Shown: one piece after another, positions 33,737 through 42,188 of the stretch | How positions within the stretch are numbered: position 1 is the first letter of the stretch | How the letters are laid out: each line of letters starts with the position of its first letter | Source: Enterovibrio coralii | GTDB lineage: Bacteria; Pseudomonadota; Gammaproteobacteria; Enterobacterales; Vibrionaceae | Assembly (NCBI RefSeq): GCF_001559595.1 | Contig: NZ_LNTY01000032.1 | Location: 1 to 64,000 of the forward strand | Direction: 5' to 3' | Length of the DNA: 64,000 nt | The notes under the pieces: model-generated | What the model saw: only the letters and a program-made list of their open reading frames with translations | What the model was told of the DNA's origin: nothing | Database searches by the model: none | Translations under genes and position numbers: made by a program

Positions 33737-34582
33737 GTGCCAAACATTGAAAAAGAAAAGGCCGCACTTGTCGCTATGTTGCGGCCTTATTTGATCGTGA
33801 AAGACGTGGAACCGCTGGATGGCGGTTTGAGCAATCGTTGTATGAAAGTCACGGATGAAAATGGGAACAGCTATGTGTGGCGTCCTAATGGTCCATCAAC
33901 AAGAGCATTTGGACTCAACCGCGCGGATGAGTTTGAGGTTCTCACGCTCGCCAGCGAAGCTGGATTTTCCACATCGCCAACGAGCTTGGTTCAAGGCGGA
34001 TTGCTCAACCCATGGGTTGAAGGCAATACCATGGAAACACCAGAATTTGATGTCATCTTGGACTTGTTGGTAAAGGTACATCAGTTGCCCAAGATGTCTT
34101 TCCACTTTGATCCGTTCGAGAAGGGCGCCTATTACTATTCGCAGTTATCGCCATCTTCGAGAGACAGATCGATTGCTGACATTCATACGTACTTTCAAAG
34201 CCATGCATTTGTGACGGGGCTGCCGTTAACTACCTGCCATTATGATTTAGGCTATTACAATGTGATTCGAAAGCCTGATGGGCAGATATCACTTATCGAT
34301 TGGGAGTACGCCGCGCTTGGCGATCCTGCAATGGATATTGTGATGACGAGTTTGGCGAATGAGTTTGATCTTGAAACCTTAGTGGAGAGTTACTGTCAAA
34401 CTAAAGGCATCGAGGAAAAATCGCTGTGGCTTGAGCACTGTCGGCGTTGGCAGCCAGTGGCAGACTATCTCGGTTTGCTTTGGTACGCGTTAGGTTACGA
34501 GTTATACGGTGACGAGCTTTACGAAGAAAGAAAGCGGTTTTTCCAAAGTAAGTTACAGGAACACATTCGAAACAACCCGTAG
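33737..34582 (+). CDS. thiK: ThiK-like kinase (choline kinase/APH fold)
   Basis: The 281-residue protein has an APH/choline-kinase fold: catalytic loop 'TTCHYDLGYYNVI' with Asp and Asn, and the metal-binding 'LIDWEYAALGDPAMDI'. In E. coli the gene between lpoB and nagZ is thiK (ycfN), the thiamine kinase; position and fold agree, so I use the symbol, with some doubt about substrate. The start is GTG 33737, 3 bases after the lpoB stop. Confidence 0.8.
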   Translation: MPNIEKEKAALVAMLRPYLIVKDVEPLDGGLSNRCMKVTDENGNSYVWRPNGPSTRAFGLNRADEFEVLTLASEAGFSTSPTSLVQGGLLNPWVEGNTMETPEFDVILDLLVKVHQLPKMSFHFDPFEKGAYYYSQLSPSSRDRSIADIHTYFQSHAFVTGLPLTTCHYDLGYYNVIRKPDGQISLIDWEYAALGDPAMDIVMTSLANEFDLETLVESYCQTKGIEEKSLWLEHCRRWQPVADYLGLLWYALGYELYGDELYEERKRFFQSKLQEHIRNNP

Positions 34583-34599
34583 GAGACAGGGAGGAAAGG

Positions 34600-35450
34600 A
34601 TGAAGGTTTTGAGGCAAAAGTTGCGAACCCTCGCTTCTGCATTTGTGCTCACGCTTTTCCTCTCTGCGTGTACTAATCAACTCGCCTACAACACCTTGCC
34701 TTTCTGGATTGATTATTACCTTTCTGACTATGTCGACTTGAATTCCTTTCAACAAAAGCAATTAGAAGAGGATTTGGATGCCTTTCATGAGTGGCATCGT
34801 CAAACTCAGCTTCCCAAGATCCGCGCGCTTTTAGTCCAGCTGGAAAGGGACATGGAAAAACCACTCAGCTACTCCCAAGTCAGGGCATACCATAAGTACA
34901 CCAACACCACGATACTGGCGTCGCTAGAAGGCTGACGCCAACTCTCGCCAACATGATTCGTACGCTTGATGACGAGCAGGCAAAGCAATGGATGGACGTG
35001 TTGTCTGAAAACATTGAGGAAGCCGTTGAGAAAGCAAATGAAGGCACCTTAGAGGCTCAGCAACAGCGCAGGCAGGAAAGGCTAGTCGAACGTGCGGAGT
35101 TTTGGATTGATTCAGTCGATAAAAAGCAGTCACAGCAGTTTTTGGAAATGGCGAGCTATCAAATCGAAATGCGCCCTGTGTTTTATGCCATTCGGGATGA
35201 TCTGCTTGGTGAACTCACGCTGATACTGACCGAGCGCGATGCACCTGATTTAGAACAACGCATCAACAACTACTTTATCCGCGTGGTAGCTTTCCAAGGT
35301 GAGGGCCACGAAAGCGATATGGCTCTTTATCTCGCGAGACGCTATGAGTTGCTACAGCGTATCGATAAAAACCTTTCCCCGGAGCAAAGAGAGACGATGA
35401 GAGAGAACTTAGCGTCGATCTCGAACGACATCGGTGCCTTGATGAATTGA
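34600..35450 (+). pseudogene. DUF6279-type lipoprotein, frameshifted
   Basis: The first frame begins with a lipoprotein signal (FLSACTN, Cys25) and runs 'WIDYYLSDYVDLNSFQQKQL' to a stop at 34935. The second continues 'LTPTLANMIRTLDDEQAKQWMDVLSENIEEA' to 35450. Joining at 34930-34931 with one extra base gives a 283-residue protein, all helical, of the DUF6279 family. In E. coli this position holds nagZ. GGGAGGAAAGG upstream is a strong ribosome binding site. The function is unknown. Confidence 0.78.
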
Positions 35451-35719
35451 TTGAATTGCAATCAATCGCATTCAAATTTATTGACCCTCACCATTATTTC
35501 CCATTTAACCGCAATGAAAGTATGTGATTATCTTTTTATTTGTGTTATCACCATGAAACAGAGAAATACCATTCTGTCTGCTTAGCTGAGCATGTACCGC
35601 TCAACAATCTTCGCATCCGGCTTCTTCTAGATGACTAGGAAAGGGCGAAGAAAGTGTCGGAATGGCGCGTTACAAACTGGCGATCTATTCATGCCAGCAC
35701 GGTTTAAGAGGGAATTTTT

Positions 35720-36262
35720 GTGATTATCTATCTTCATGGCTTTGACTCAACAAGCCCTGGAAACCACGAAAAGGTCATGCAGCTTCAGTTCATTGACCCA
35801 GACATTCGTTTCATCAACTACAGCACCTTGCACCCTAAACACGATATGCAGCATTTACTTAAAGAAGTGAATAAGCATATGGAGCTTTCAGACGACAAGC
35901 ACCCGCTCATCTGTGGCGTTGGTTTAGGCGGTTACTGGTCAGAGCGTATTGGCTATCTGTCCGGCATCAAGCAAGTCATCTTTAACCCAAACTTGTTCCC
36001 AGAAGAGAACATGGAAGGTCGTATTGACCGACCAGAAGAGTACGCAGATATCGCAACCAAGTGTGTTGAAGACTTCCGCGTTAAAAACGCAGGCCGTTGT
36101 CTTGTGGTCCTTTCAACAAACGATGATATTCTCGATAATCAGCGAACGGCTGATTTACTGGGCAAAAACTACGAGATCATTTGGGACGAGCAACAGCCTC
36201 ACAAATTCCCAAGCATCTCTGGCCACCTCCAAGCGATGAAAGCGTTTAAAGACGCAAAGTAA
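35720..36262 (+). CDS. ycfP: YcfP/UPF0227 family alpha/beta hydrolase-like protein
   Basis: The 180-residue protein matches Ycf[20 protein letters not shown] at the N-terminus, and '[19 protein letters not shown]', in which the nucleophile elbow has Gly-Leu-Gly instead of a Ser, so it may not be a hydrolase. The C-terminal '[17 protein letters not shown]' carries His. It precedes ndh, as in E. coli. The start is GTG 35720. The 269 bases upstream hold no gene. Confidence 0.9.
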   Translation: MIIYLHGFDSTSPGNHEKVMQLQFIDPDIRFINYSTLHPKHDMQHLLKEVNKHMELSDDKHPLICGVGLGGYWSERIGYLSGIKQVIFNPNLFPEENMEGRIDRPEEYADIATKCVEDFRVKNAGRCLVVLSTNDDILDNQRTADLLGKNYEIIWDEQQPHKFPSISGHLQAMKAFKDAK

Positions 36263-36407
36263 ACGCGGTCATATCTCATCAATGTAATGCGGGCATATTG
36301 CGCAACAAAGTGTGTCCGCTTTACTTTCATCTCGCGATCAATAAATGAAAACTGATAACAACATGGGCGTTTTTACTGCAAACGATGTTGATGATTAGAT
36401 TAAAAAA

Positions 36408-36435
36408 TTGATTGAGATCAAACTGGCTGTATAAT
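36408..36435 (+). promoter_or_regulatory. ndh promoter with FNR box
   Basis: TTGATTGAGATCAA (36408-36421) is a perfect FNR/Crp-family site (TTGAT-N4-ATCAA). A consensus -10 TATAAT lies at 36430-36435, with the left part of the box overlapping the -35 (TTGATT, 16-bp spacing). This arrangement predicts repression of ndh by FNR without oxygen, as known in E. coli. The remainder of the 36263-36632 gap, including a 200-base leader, holds nothing I recognise. Confidence 0.8.
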
Positions 36436-36632
36436 GAATCTGTCTGAAAAAAGCGTTATGTAAAAAACGATGCAGATAAGTTGCGGGCAATACTCAAACA
36501 AGATTTCGCAGCAAGCCACTCAAATCGAGTGAATTTTACCTCACTACCTACAACACATTTTTTGTATGCCGCTTATCGACAGCGGGGTACGACACAGTTT
36601 TTTGTTTTTAAATTCATGGTGAGGAAGTAGTC

Positions 36633-37925
36633 GTGACCAATATTATCGTAGTAGGTGGCGGTGCCGGTGGCTTGGAATTGGCAACTAAGCTAGGTCGCAC
36701 GCTTGGACGCAAGGGACGCGCCAAGGTCACTCTGGTGGATCGCAAAGCTAGCCATCTTTGGAAACCATTGCTGCATGAAGTAGCAACAGGCTCTCTGGAT
36801 GAAGGTGTAGACGCGATCAGCTATCGTGCACATGCGAAGAATCATTTCTTTGATTTCCAATTGGGCAGCCTTGCGGACATCGACCGCGAGAACAAAACCA
36901 TCAAACTTGCAGCATTGCATGACAAGTCTGACGGTGAGCTACTGATGCCTGAGCGTGAGCTAAGTTATGACATTCTGGTCATGGCGATTGGTTCTACGTC
37001 GAACGACTTTAATACCGCGGGTGTTCGTGACAACTGTATTTTCCTAGACAGCCCAGAACAAGCGCGTCGTTTCCGTAACGAAATGAACAATGAGTTCCTG
37101 AAGCTGCACGCAAATTCAGGTAACGGCACAGTTGATATCGCGATTGTTGGTGGTGGTGCAACAGGTGTTGAGCTTTCTGCAGAACTGCACAATGCCATCA
37201 AAGAGCTGCACAACTACGGCTTTAAAGATCTGGATAGCTCGAAACTGAAAGTGACGCTGGTTGAAGCGGGTGAGCGTATTCTTCCTGCTTTGCCACCACG
37301 TATCTCAGGTGCGGCGCAGCAAGAATTGATCAAGCTGGGCGTCAATGTTCGCACTGGCACTATGGTTGTGAAAGCAGAAGAAGACGGTCTGACCACAAAA
37401 GATGGCGACAAGATCTCTGCGCAAATCATGGTTTGGGCGGCAGGTATCAAAGCACCTGACTTCCTGAAAGATATCGCGGGTCTGGAAACAAACCGCATCA
37501 ACCAATTGGTTGTGAAGCCAACGCTGCAAACCACACGTGATGACGACATCTTTGTTATCGGTGACTGTGCAGCATGTTCTCAGCCTGACGGTACTATGGT
37601 TCCGCCACGTGCGCAGTCTGCACACCAAATGGCAAGTCGTGCGTTTGCAAACATCGTAGCGAAGTTGACTGATCGTGAACTGAAAGACTATGTTTACAAG
37701 GATCACGGCTCTCTGGTTTCGCTAAGCCGTTTCTCTACCGTTGGTAGCTTGATGGGTAACTTGACGCGCGGTTCTATGATGGTTGAAGGTCGTTTGGCTC
37801 GTGTAGTGTACATCTCACTGTACCGCATGCACCAAATCGCGCTTCACGGTTTCATCAAAACAGGTTTGATGATGCTGGTTAGCCGAATCAACCGAGTGCT
37901 GCGTCCATCGCTGAAACTGCACTAA
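36633..37925 (+). CDS. ndh: Type II NADH dehydrogenase
   Basis: The 430-residue flavoprotein oxidises NADH and reduces quinone without pumping protons. The FAD-binding GGGAGG motif is at residues 8-13, the NADH-binding '[15 protein letters not shown]' in the middle, and '[27 protein letters not shown]' is the second FAD block. The C-terminal amphipathic region ('[28 protein letters not shown]') attaches it to the inner membrane. GAGGAAG precedes GTG 36633. The gene is monocistronic, with its own promoter and terminator. Confidence 0.96.
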   Translation: MTNIIVVGGGAGGLELATKLGRTLGRKGRAKVTLVDRKASHLWKPLLHEVATGSLDEGVDAISYRAHAKNHFFDFQLGSLADIDRENKTIKLAALHDKSDGELLMPERELSYDILVMAIGSTSNDFNTAGVRDNCIFLDSPEQARRFRNEMNNEFLKLHANSGNGTVDIAIVGGGATGVELSAELHNAIKELHNYGFKDLDSSKLKVTLVEAGERILPALPPRISGAAQQELIKLGVNVRTGTMVVKAEEDGLTTKDGDKISAQIMVWAAGIKAPDFLKDIAGLETNRINQLVVKPTLQTTRDDDIFVIGDCAACSQPDGTMVPPRAQSAHQMASRAFANIVAKLTDRELKDYVYKDHGSLVSLSRFSTVGSLMGNLTRGSMMVEGRLARVVYISLYRMHQIALHGFIKTGLMMLVSRINRVLRPSLKLH

Positions 37926-37928
37926 AAA

Positions 37929-37956
37929 AGAAAGCTGCCGAATGGCAGCTTTTTTT
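37929..37956. terminator. Terminator between ndh and the GGDEF-EAL gene
   Basis: AAAGCTGCC (37931-37939), loop GAAT, GGCAGCTTT (37944-37952), then more T. A-rich left flank makes it usable from both sides. Confidence 0.9.
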
Positions 37957-40342
37957 ATGCCTGTCCGTTTGCGGGTTTGAACGTGATGGGCGGTAGCGGT
38001 GTTGGCTCTACTGGATTCTCAAACACTGTCTGTGGCGCAATACATGACGGATGCCAATGAATAAGCTGTTCAATTGGCAACGGCTTGGATTTTAAGTAGC
38101 CCTGAATGTACACGCTGCCTTGGGCGTTAATCCAAGTGAGCTGATTCTCCGTTTCGATACCTTCCGCTACAACGTCCATATCAAGTGATTTGGACAAGTT
38201 CACAATGGCTGCACAAAGCTTGGACGAACGTTTTTGGTCGTCAGCGACATCCACCAGGAAATTTCTGTCTATCTTCAACACATCGAACTTGTGCTGCCCC
38301 AACAATGAAAGCGACGAATATCCAGTACCGAAATCATCGAGGTACAAGGTGATGCCCGCAGCCCGAAGTGCGCTCAAAGAGGCGGCACTGGCGACTTCGT
38401 CTTCCATCAAGGTCGTTTCTGTAATCTCGATACCGAGCTTGTGAGGCGGAATGTGGTGCTGGTTGAGCAAATCCTTCACAAAACTAATGAATGCGGGTGA
38501 GCCAAGCTGTTTGGCTGACACATTGACGGAAATCCCAGGGTAGTCGAGAGAGTTCGCTTCTTTTTGCCAGCTTTCGAGCAGTGCACACACTTCCTGAAGT
38601 ACCCACCGCCCAATGCTGTGTATTTGATTCGTCTCTTCTGCGATAGGAATAAACTGCAAGGGCGAAATAGGCCCCAAGTAAGGGTGATTCCAGCGGATCA
38701 AAGCTTCGAAAAAATGAACATCATCGCCTTTGAAAACGGGCTGGAAGGCGAGGGTAAACTGCTCATCAGTTAATGCATACGCCAACTCTTGCTCGATATT
38801 AAAACGCTGTTGTACCTCCGTGAGCATTTCTTCGCTATAGAAGGTAATGGCATTGCCTTGCTCTTTTGCATGATACATCGCGATATCCGCCTGCTGGATG
38901 ATATCGAGCAGAGTAAAGCGATGATCAGTGATGGTGGAAATACCTATGCTCGCACCAATCTGGATAGTATGTCCGTCAATCATGTACTGCTGATTTAGCG
39001 CATCCAGATAGGCTTGTGCCAGTGAGTACGCCTTGTCTTTTAAGATAACGCCGCTTAAACACACCACAAACTCATCACCGCCAAATCGATAGCTGCGATG
39101 TTCCGTCGGCGTTGAGATGAATATGCGGTCTGCGACGGCTTGTAACAGCTTGTCGCCAACGAGGTGCCCAAGTGAGTCGTTGACATGTTTGAAGCGGTCT
39201 AAGTCGATGAAGAGAATGGAAAAACCCAAACTGACACCGCTTTGAAGGTGTGTTTGCTCTTCCTTCAAACGCTTTTCCAGCGACAAGCGATTGCTTAGCG
39301 ACGTGAGGTTATCATGGTAAGCCTGATAGCGAAGTTTCTTGGTTTGTCGGCTCACCAGTTCATTGGCTAAAGCCAGTCTGCTGGAATAAGACCATACACA
39401 TGCAGCGGTAGCAAAGGTGAGCAGCATACCTAAGACAGTGACGAGCAAGCTGTATTGATAGCCCGTGAGATAAGAATCAGTTTGGGTAAACTCTATCCAG
39501 ACACCTTCTTCACTACCCGGGATCCTGACCAGTTGTCGAACAGGCTGGATTTCCATGTAATTATCTGGATTCAACACGCCCGATTGGAAAAGGACTTCTG
39601 CGGCATTGTGAGGTGCACTAAATTGCGGCCTGACATTGATATGGAGATTGTCTAACTCCTTGTAGTCCGGCCAAACCGCGGCAAAAAAGGACTCAAAATA
39701 GATTGAGGTGACAAGGTAACCTTTGAGGACATCTTTTTCCAACACCGCAGAAAATAGCCTTACGCCATTTCCGTTTTCTTTATGAAAGAAACTGGCTTCT
39801 GGGCGGCGTTGGAAAAAGGCTCTCTCCATGGCATGGGCGAACTCACATTGAGATTCCGCGCGCCAGCCAATGTATTTTTCTGCGTGAGTTTGAGGGGAAA
39901 CATACAGCACCGGAAAAGTGTATTCAGTCAAAGACCATGCACACTTTTCAGTAGCTTGAGGGTAAATCTGATACGTGTCGTAACTGCTTCCTTCGTTTCT
40001 TACCACAGAGGTTTCGAAAGTTTGCACAGATTCTCTGCGCACTTTGGGCAGCCAGAACACGGAATGGATGCCTGAACCTTTTCTCGTTCGGCTTTGCAGA
40101 AACTGCTGAAACTTAATTTTGTCCAGACTGTAACTGTTTTGAAAATAGAGTTGCGCGGAAAGCTGCAGTTCGTTGAAAGAGAAAAGGGCTTTCTCAAGGG
40201 CTTTTAACCGCTGTTCAACCAGTGTTTCAAACGCATTTTGGTGACGCTGAGCGTCGAGATAGTTTACTGCAAAGCCACTACTAATCGCTGCGACAGTACC
40301 TATGACAACAATAAACCAGTGTAATTTTTTAGAGAACATCAT
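37955..40342 (-). CDS. GGDEF-EAL protein with CHASE sensor
   Basis: The 795-residue inner membrane protein has a first membrane helix (residues 8-28), a periplasmic CHASE-like domain to about 290, a second helix, then GGDEF (about 340-500) and EAL (about 515-765) domains. The cyclase motif RFGGDEF is intact, but no RxxD inhibitory site precedes it. The EAL domain keeps the Glu of FEALIRW, the Asn of NVSAKQL, DDFGTGYSS, KIDR and AEGIET, so it may be a phosphodiesterase too. Net activity on cyclic di-GMP cannot be predicted. It stands alone. Confidence 0.93.
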   Translation of the reverse strand: MMFSKKLHWFIVVIGTVAAISSGFAVNYLDAQRHQNAFETLVEQRLKALEKALFSFNELQLSAQLYFQNSYSLDKIKFQQFLQSRTRKGSGIHSVFWLPKVRRESVQTFETSVVRNEGSSYDTYQIYPQATEKCAWSLTEYTFPVLYVSPQTHAEKYIGWRAESQCEFAHAMERAFFQRRPEASFFHKENGNGVRLFSAVLEKDVLKGYLVTSIYFESFFAAVWPDYKELDNLHINVRPQFSAPHNAAEVLFQSGVLNPDNYMEIQPVRQLVRIPGSEEGVWIEFTQTDSYLTGYQYSLLVTVLGMLLTFATAACVWSYSSRLALANELVSRQTKKLRYQAYHDNLTSLSNRLSLEKRLKEEQTHLQSGVSLGFSILFIDLDRFKHVNDSLGHLVGDKLLQAVADRIFISTPTEHRSYRFGGDEFVVCLSGVILKDKAYSLAQAYLDALNQQYMIDGHTIQIGASIGISTITDHRFTLLDIIQQADIAMYHAKEQGNAITFYSEEMLTEVQQRFNIEQELAYALTDEQFTLAFQPVFKGDDVHFFEALIRWNHPYLGPISPLQFIPIAEETNQIHSIGRWVLQEVCALLESWQKEANSLDYPGISVNVSAKQLGSPAFISFVKDLLNQHHIPPHKLGIEITETTLMEDEVASAASLSALRAAGITLYLDDFGTGYSSLSLLGQHKFDVLKIDRNFLVDVADDQKRSSKLCAAIVNLSKSLDMDVVAEGIETENQLTWINAQGSVYIQGYLKSKPLPIEQLIHWHPSCIAPQTVFENPVEPTPLPPITFKPANGQA

Positions 40343-40580
40343 TTTATAATCAAAGAATTACTGGTGATCTCGATTATATTTATCAGTGTTACGGTTTATT
40401 TCACGAATTGTGACATTCTGGTTTCAGACTGAGCTGTTACATAATAGGAAACGGCACTATTTTAGGTAAGTGTATAATAATTAATCATATTTTTGCTTTT
40501 TAATGAAAGCTGTACTGAAAACGCAGAATTGGAAGAAATGCGAGAGAGGGCAAGCTAAAAATGCGTGTCTTTTTGTCTAA

Positions 40581-40601
40581 GTGGCAGAAAAAACCTGCCA
40601 C
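40581..40601. repeat. Hairpin near the end of the minus-strand GNAT gene
   Basis: GTGGCAG (40581-40587) and CTGCCAC (40595-40601) form a stem with a 7-base A-rich loop. No U-tract follows on the minus strand, so terminator function is doubtful. The rest of 40343-40613 holds no gene. Confidence 0.35.
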
Positions 40602-40613
40602 GTTCGGAAGGAT

Positions 40614-41168
40614 TTAACAAAGAATATCTTCTGGGATCAGGCTGTACACTAACCCTTCTTTTGCTTCACCATCATACATATAGCGGTTGCGCGCTCGGCA
40701 CTCAAACGTCGCTCTAAGCTTTTCAGCAATGCGGATGCTTGCGGTGTTGGCGGGGTCCATCACCAATTCCAGTCTAGTGAGGAGTAGGTGGCTAAAAGCC
40801 AGCGTGGCCGCCATTTCTGCGGCTTCCAGAGCATATCCTCTACCTTGGAATTTCGTCGCGGTCCAATACCCTAAATTGGCCATGTTAGCGACAGAGTCAA
40901 TGCTTGAGATGTAAACACAGCCAACGAACTCACCACTGTCCAACTCGAATGCGGCTAATTCATAGCTGCTGCCTGTCAGCCACCCTTGGCGGCTTCGATT
41001 AATCCAAGCGTCTGCATCCATGTCATCAAAATCTTCATGGCACCAGTCTAGCCAAGGCGAAATGGTGTCAGCGGATTCACTGATAGCATCACGAAGCGGT
41101 GTAATGTCGACACGCTTTAAAGCGCGCAGTAACAAGCGATCTGTTTGAAACTCTAAATTTGACTGCAT
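40614..41168 (-). CDS. GNAT family N-acetyltransferase (RimJ/RimL type)
   Basis: The 184-residue protein starts QSNLEFQTDRLLLRALKRVDITPLRDAI, then motif A 'LGYWTATKFQGRGYALEAAEMA' and 'DPANTASIRIAEKLRATFECRAR', a standard RimJ/RimL layout. Relatives modify ribosomal proteins or small molecules. ATG 41168 is chosen over an upstream ATG at 41222, which would lie in the terminator of csiV. No good ribosome binding site is visible. Confidence 0.87.
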   Translation of the reverse strand: MQSNLEFQTDRLLLRALKRVDITPLRDAISESADTISPWLDWCHEDFDDMDADAWINRSRQGWLTGSSYELAAFELDSGEFVGCVYISSIDSVANMANLGYWTATKFQGRGYALEAAEMAATLAFSHLLLTRLELVMDPANTASIRIAEKLRATFECRARNRYMYDGEAKEGLVYSLIPEDILC

Positions 41169-41205
41169 AAGGAAGGTAAATGCTTTTGGGTATAAAACTA
41201 TATTA

Positions 41206-41232
41206 AGAAAAAACGCCCTCAAGTGAGGGCGA
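41206..41232 (-). terminator. Terminator after csiV
   Basis: On the minus strand CGCCCTC, loop ACTT and GAGGGCG are followed by TTTTTT. It separates csiV from the GNAT gene. Confidence 0.9.
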
Positions 41233-41237
41233 TTTAT

Positions 41238-42153
41238 TTAGGCATTTTCGTCTTTTTCGACGCGGGTAACTTGAATAATCAAACCCATCAGCGGGTGGTC
41301 AAGATAGTGCACTTCACCACTGCGCATACGTCGTTTTTGCTTCAACACGTAAGGTTCGAGATATTTCTCTACTTCGTATTCGCGCTCAAGCTTTTGAAGG
41401 CCGGTTACTGTGTTGCCTTCGGTTGTTGAGGTTACTTGCGTGTTGTTGCTCAGCAGACTGTCGGTTTCAGTGTCCGTTTGATTTTCCAGTGGAACAGGTA
41501 CGGCGTTCACGTCTTTAAGTACCTTGCGCTCGCCAGGTTCACGAAGCACTAAATCTGTCTCAATGAACAGGTAATGCTGAACGTAAACGCGGATGAACCC
41601 GTCCAGTTCATACATTGGGCCACTTTCTTTGGCTGGCTCTGGGGCAACAAGTGGCGTTGGTACGATAGTGCCTGTTGCAGGGTCGACAGTAGCAGTAGCG
41701 TGGTGTCTGCCGCTGCGTTGATGGTATTCAGATTAGGCTGAGCAATCACAGACGGCGCATCTTTTGGCGTACCATCTAAGTAGTAATCATTGCCATAGTC
41801 TTGGCCTGCAGTGAAACGCAGTTTAGGCATTACGCCACGACCACCATCGTTTTGGCGCCATGCCACATGAACCAAAGGCTTAAAGCTGCATGGTTAGCAA
41901 GCTTTTGATATTCAGAATTGAGTTTCCACTGGCTTTGAGGCAGCAAAGTAAGACCTTGCGCTTGGAGAGACGTGGCATCAAACACTGAAACAGCATTGGA
42001 TAGATTGATGTTTGGTTGAGTTTCAGGCCATTTCTCTGTAACAGAGGCGGGATCTTGATTGCGTTTGAACACAATCACTTCCACATCAAACCAGCGCTCA
42101 GCCTTCGTAGGCAAGCTAAGCGTGCACAGCAGCAGGAAAATCAGCTTTTTCAA
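41238..42153 (-). pseudogene. csiV: PBP1a activator CsiV, interrupted by two frameshifts
   Basis: Three frames together encode CsiV, a periplasmic peptidoglycan-binding protein needed for PBP1a function in V. cholerae. The first holds the signal peptide and 'ERWFDVEVIVFKRN'; the second reads 'FKPLVHVAWRQNDGGRGVMPKLRFTAGQDY'; the third reads 'ELDGFIRVYVQHYLFIETDLVLRE' to the end. One missing base each near 41886 and 41699 would restore a 305-residue protein. The start is TTG 42153 with GGAG 6 bases upstream, giving a clean signal peptide. An upstream ATG at 42192 would overlap mfd. Confidence 0.87.
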
Positions 42154-42188
42154 AGCATTACTCCGTATTAAAACTTGGTTGCGTTCAA

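Noticed and set aside
40581..40601. Hairpin as a terminator for the minus-strand GNAT gene
   Set aside because: No T-run follows the stem on the minus strand, so it is listed only as a hairpin.
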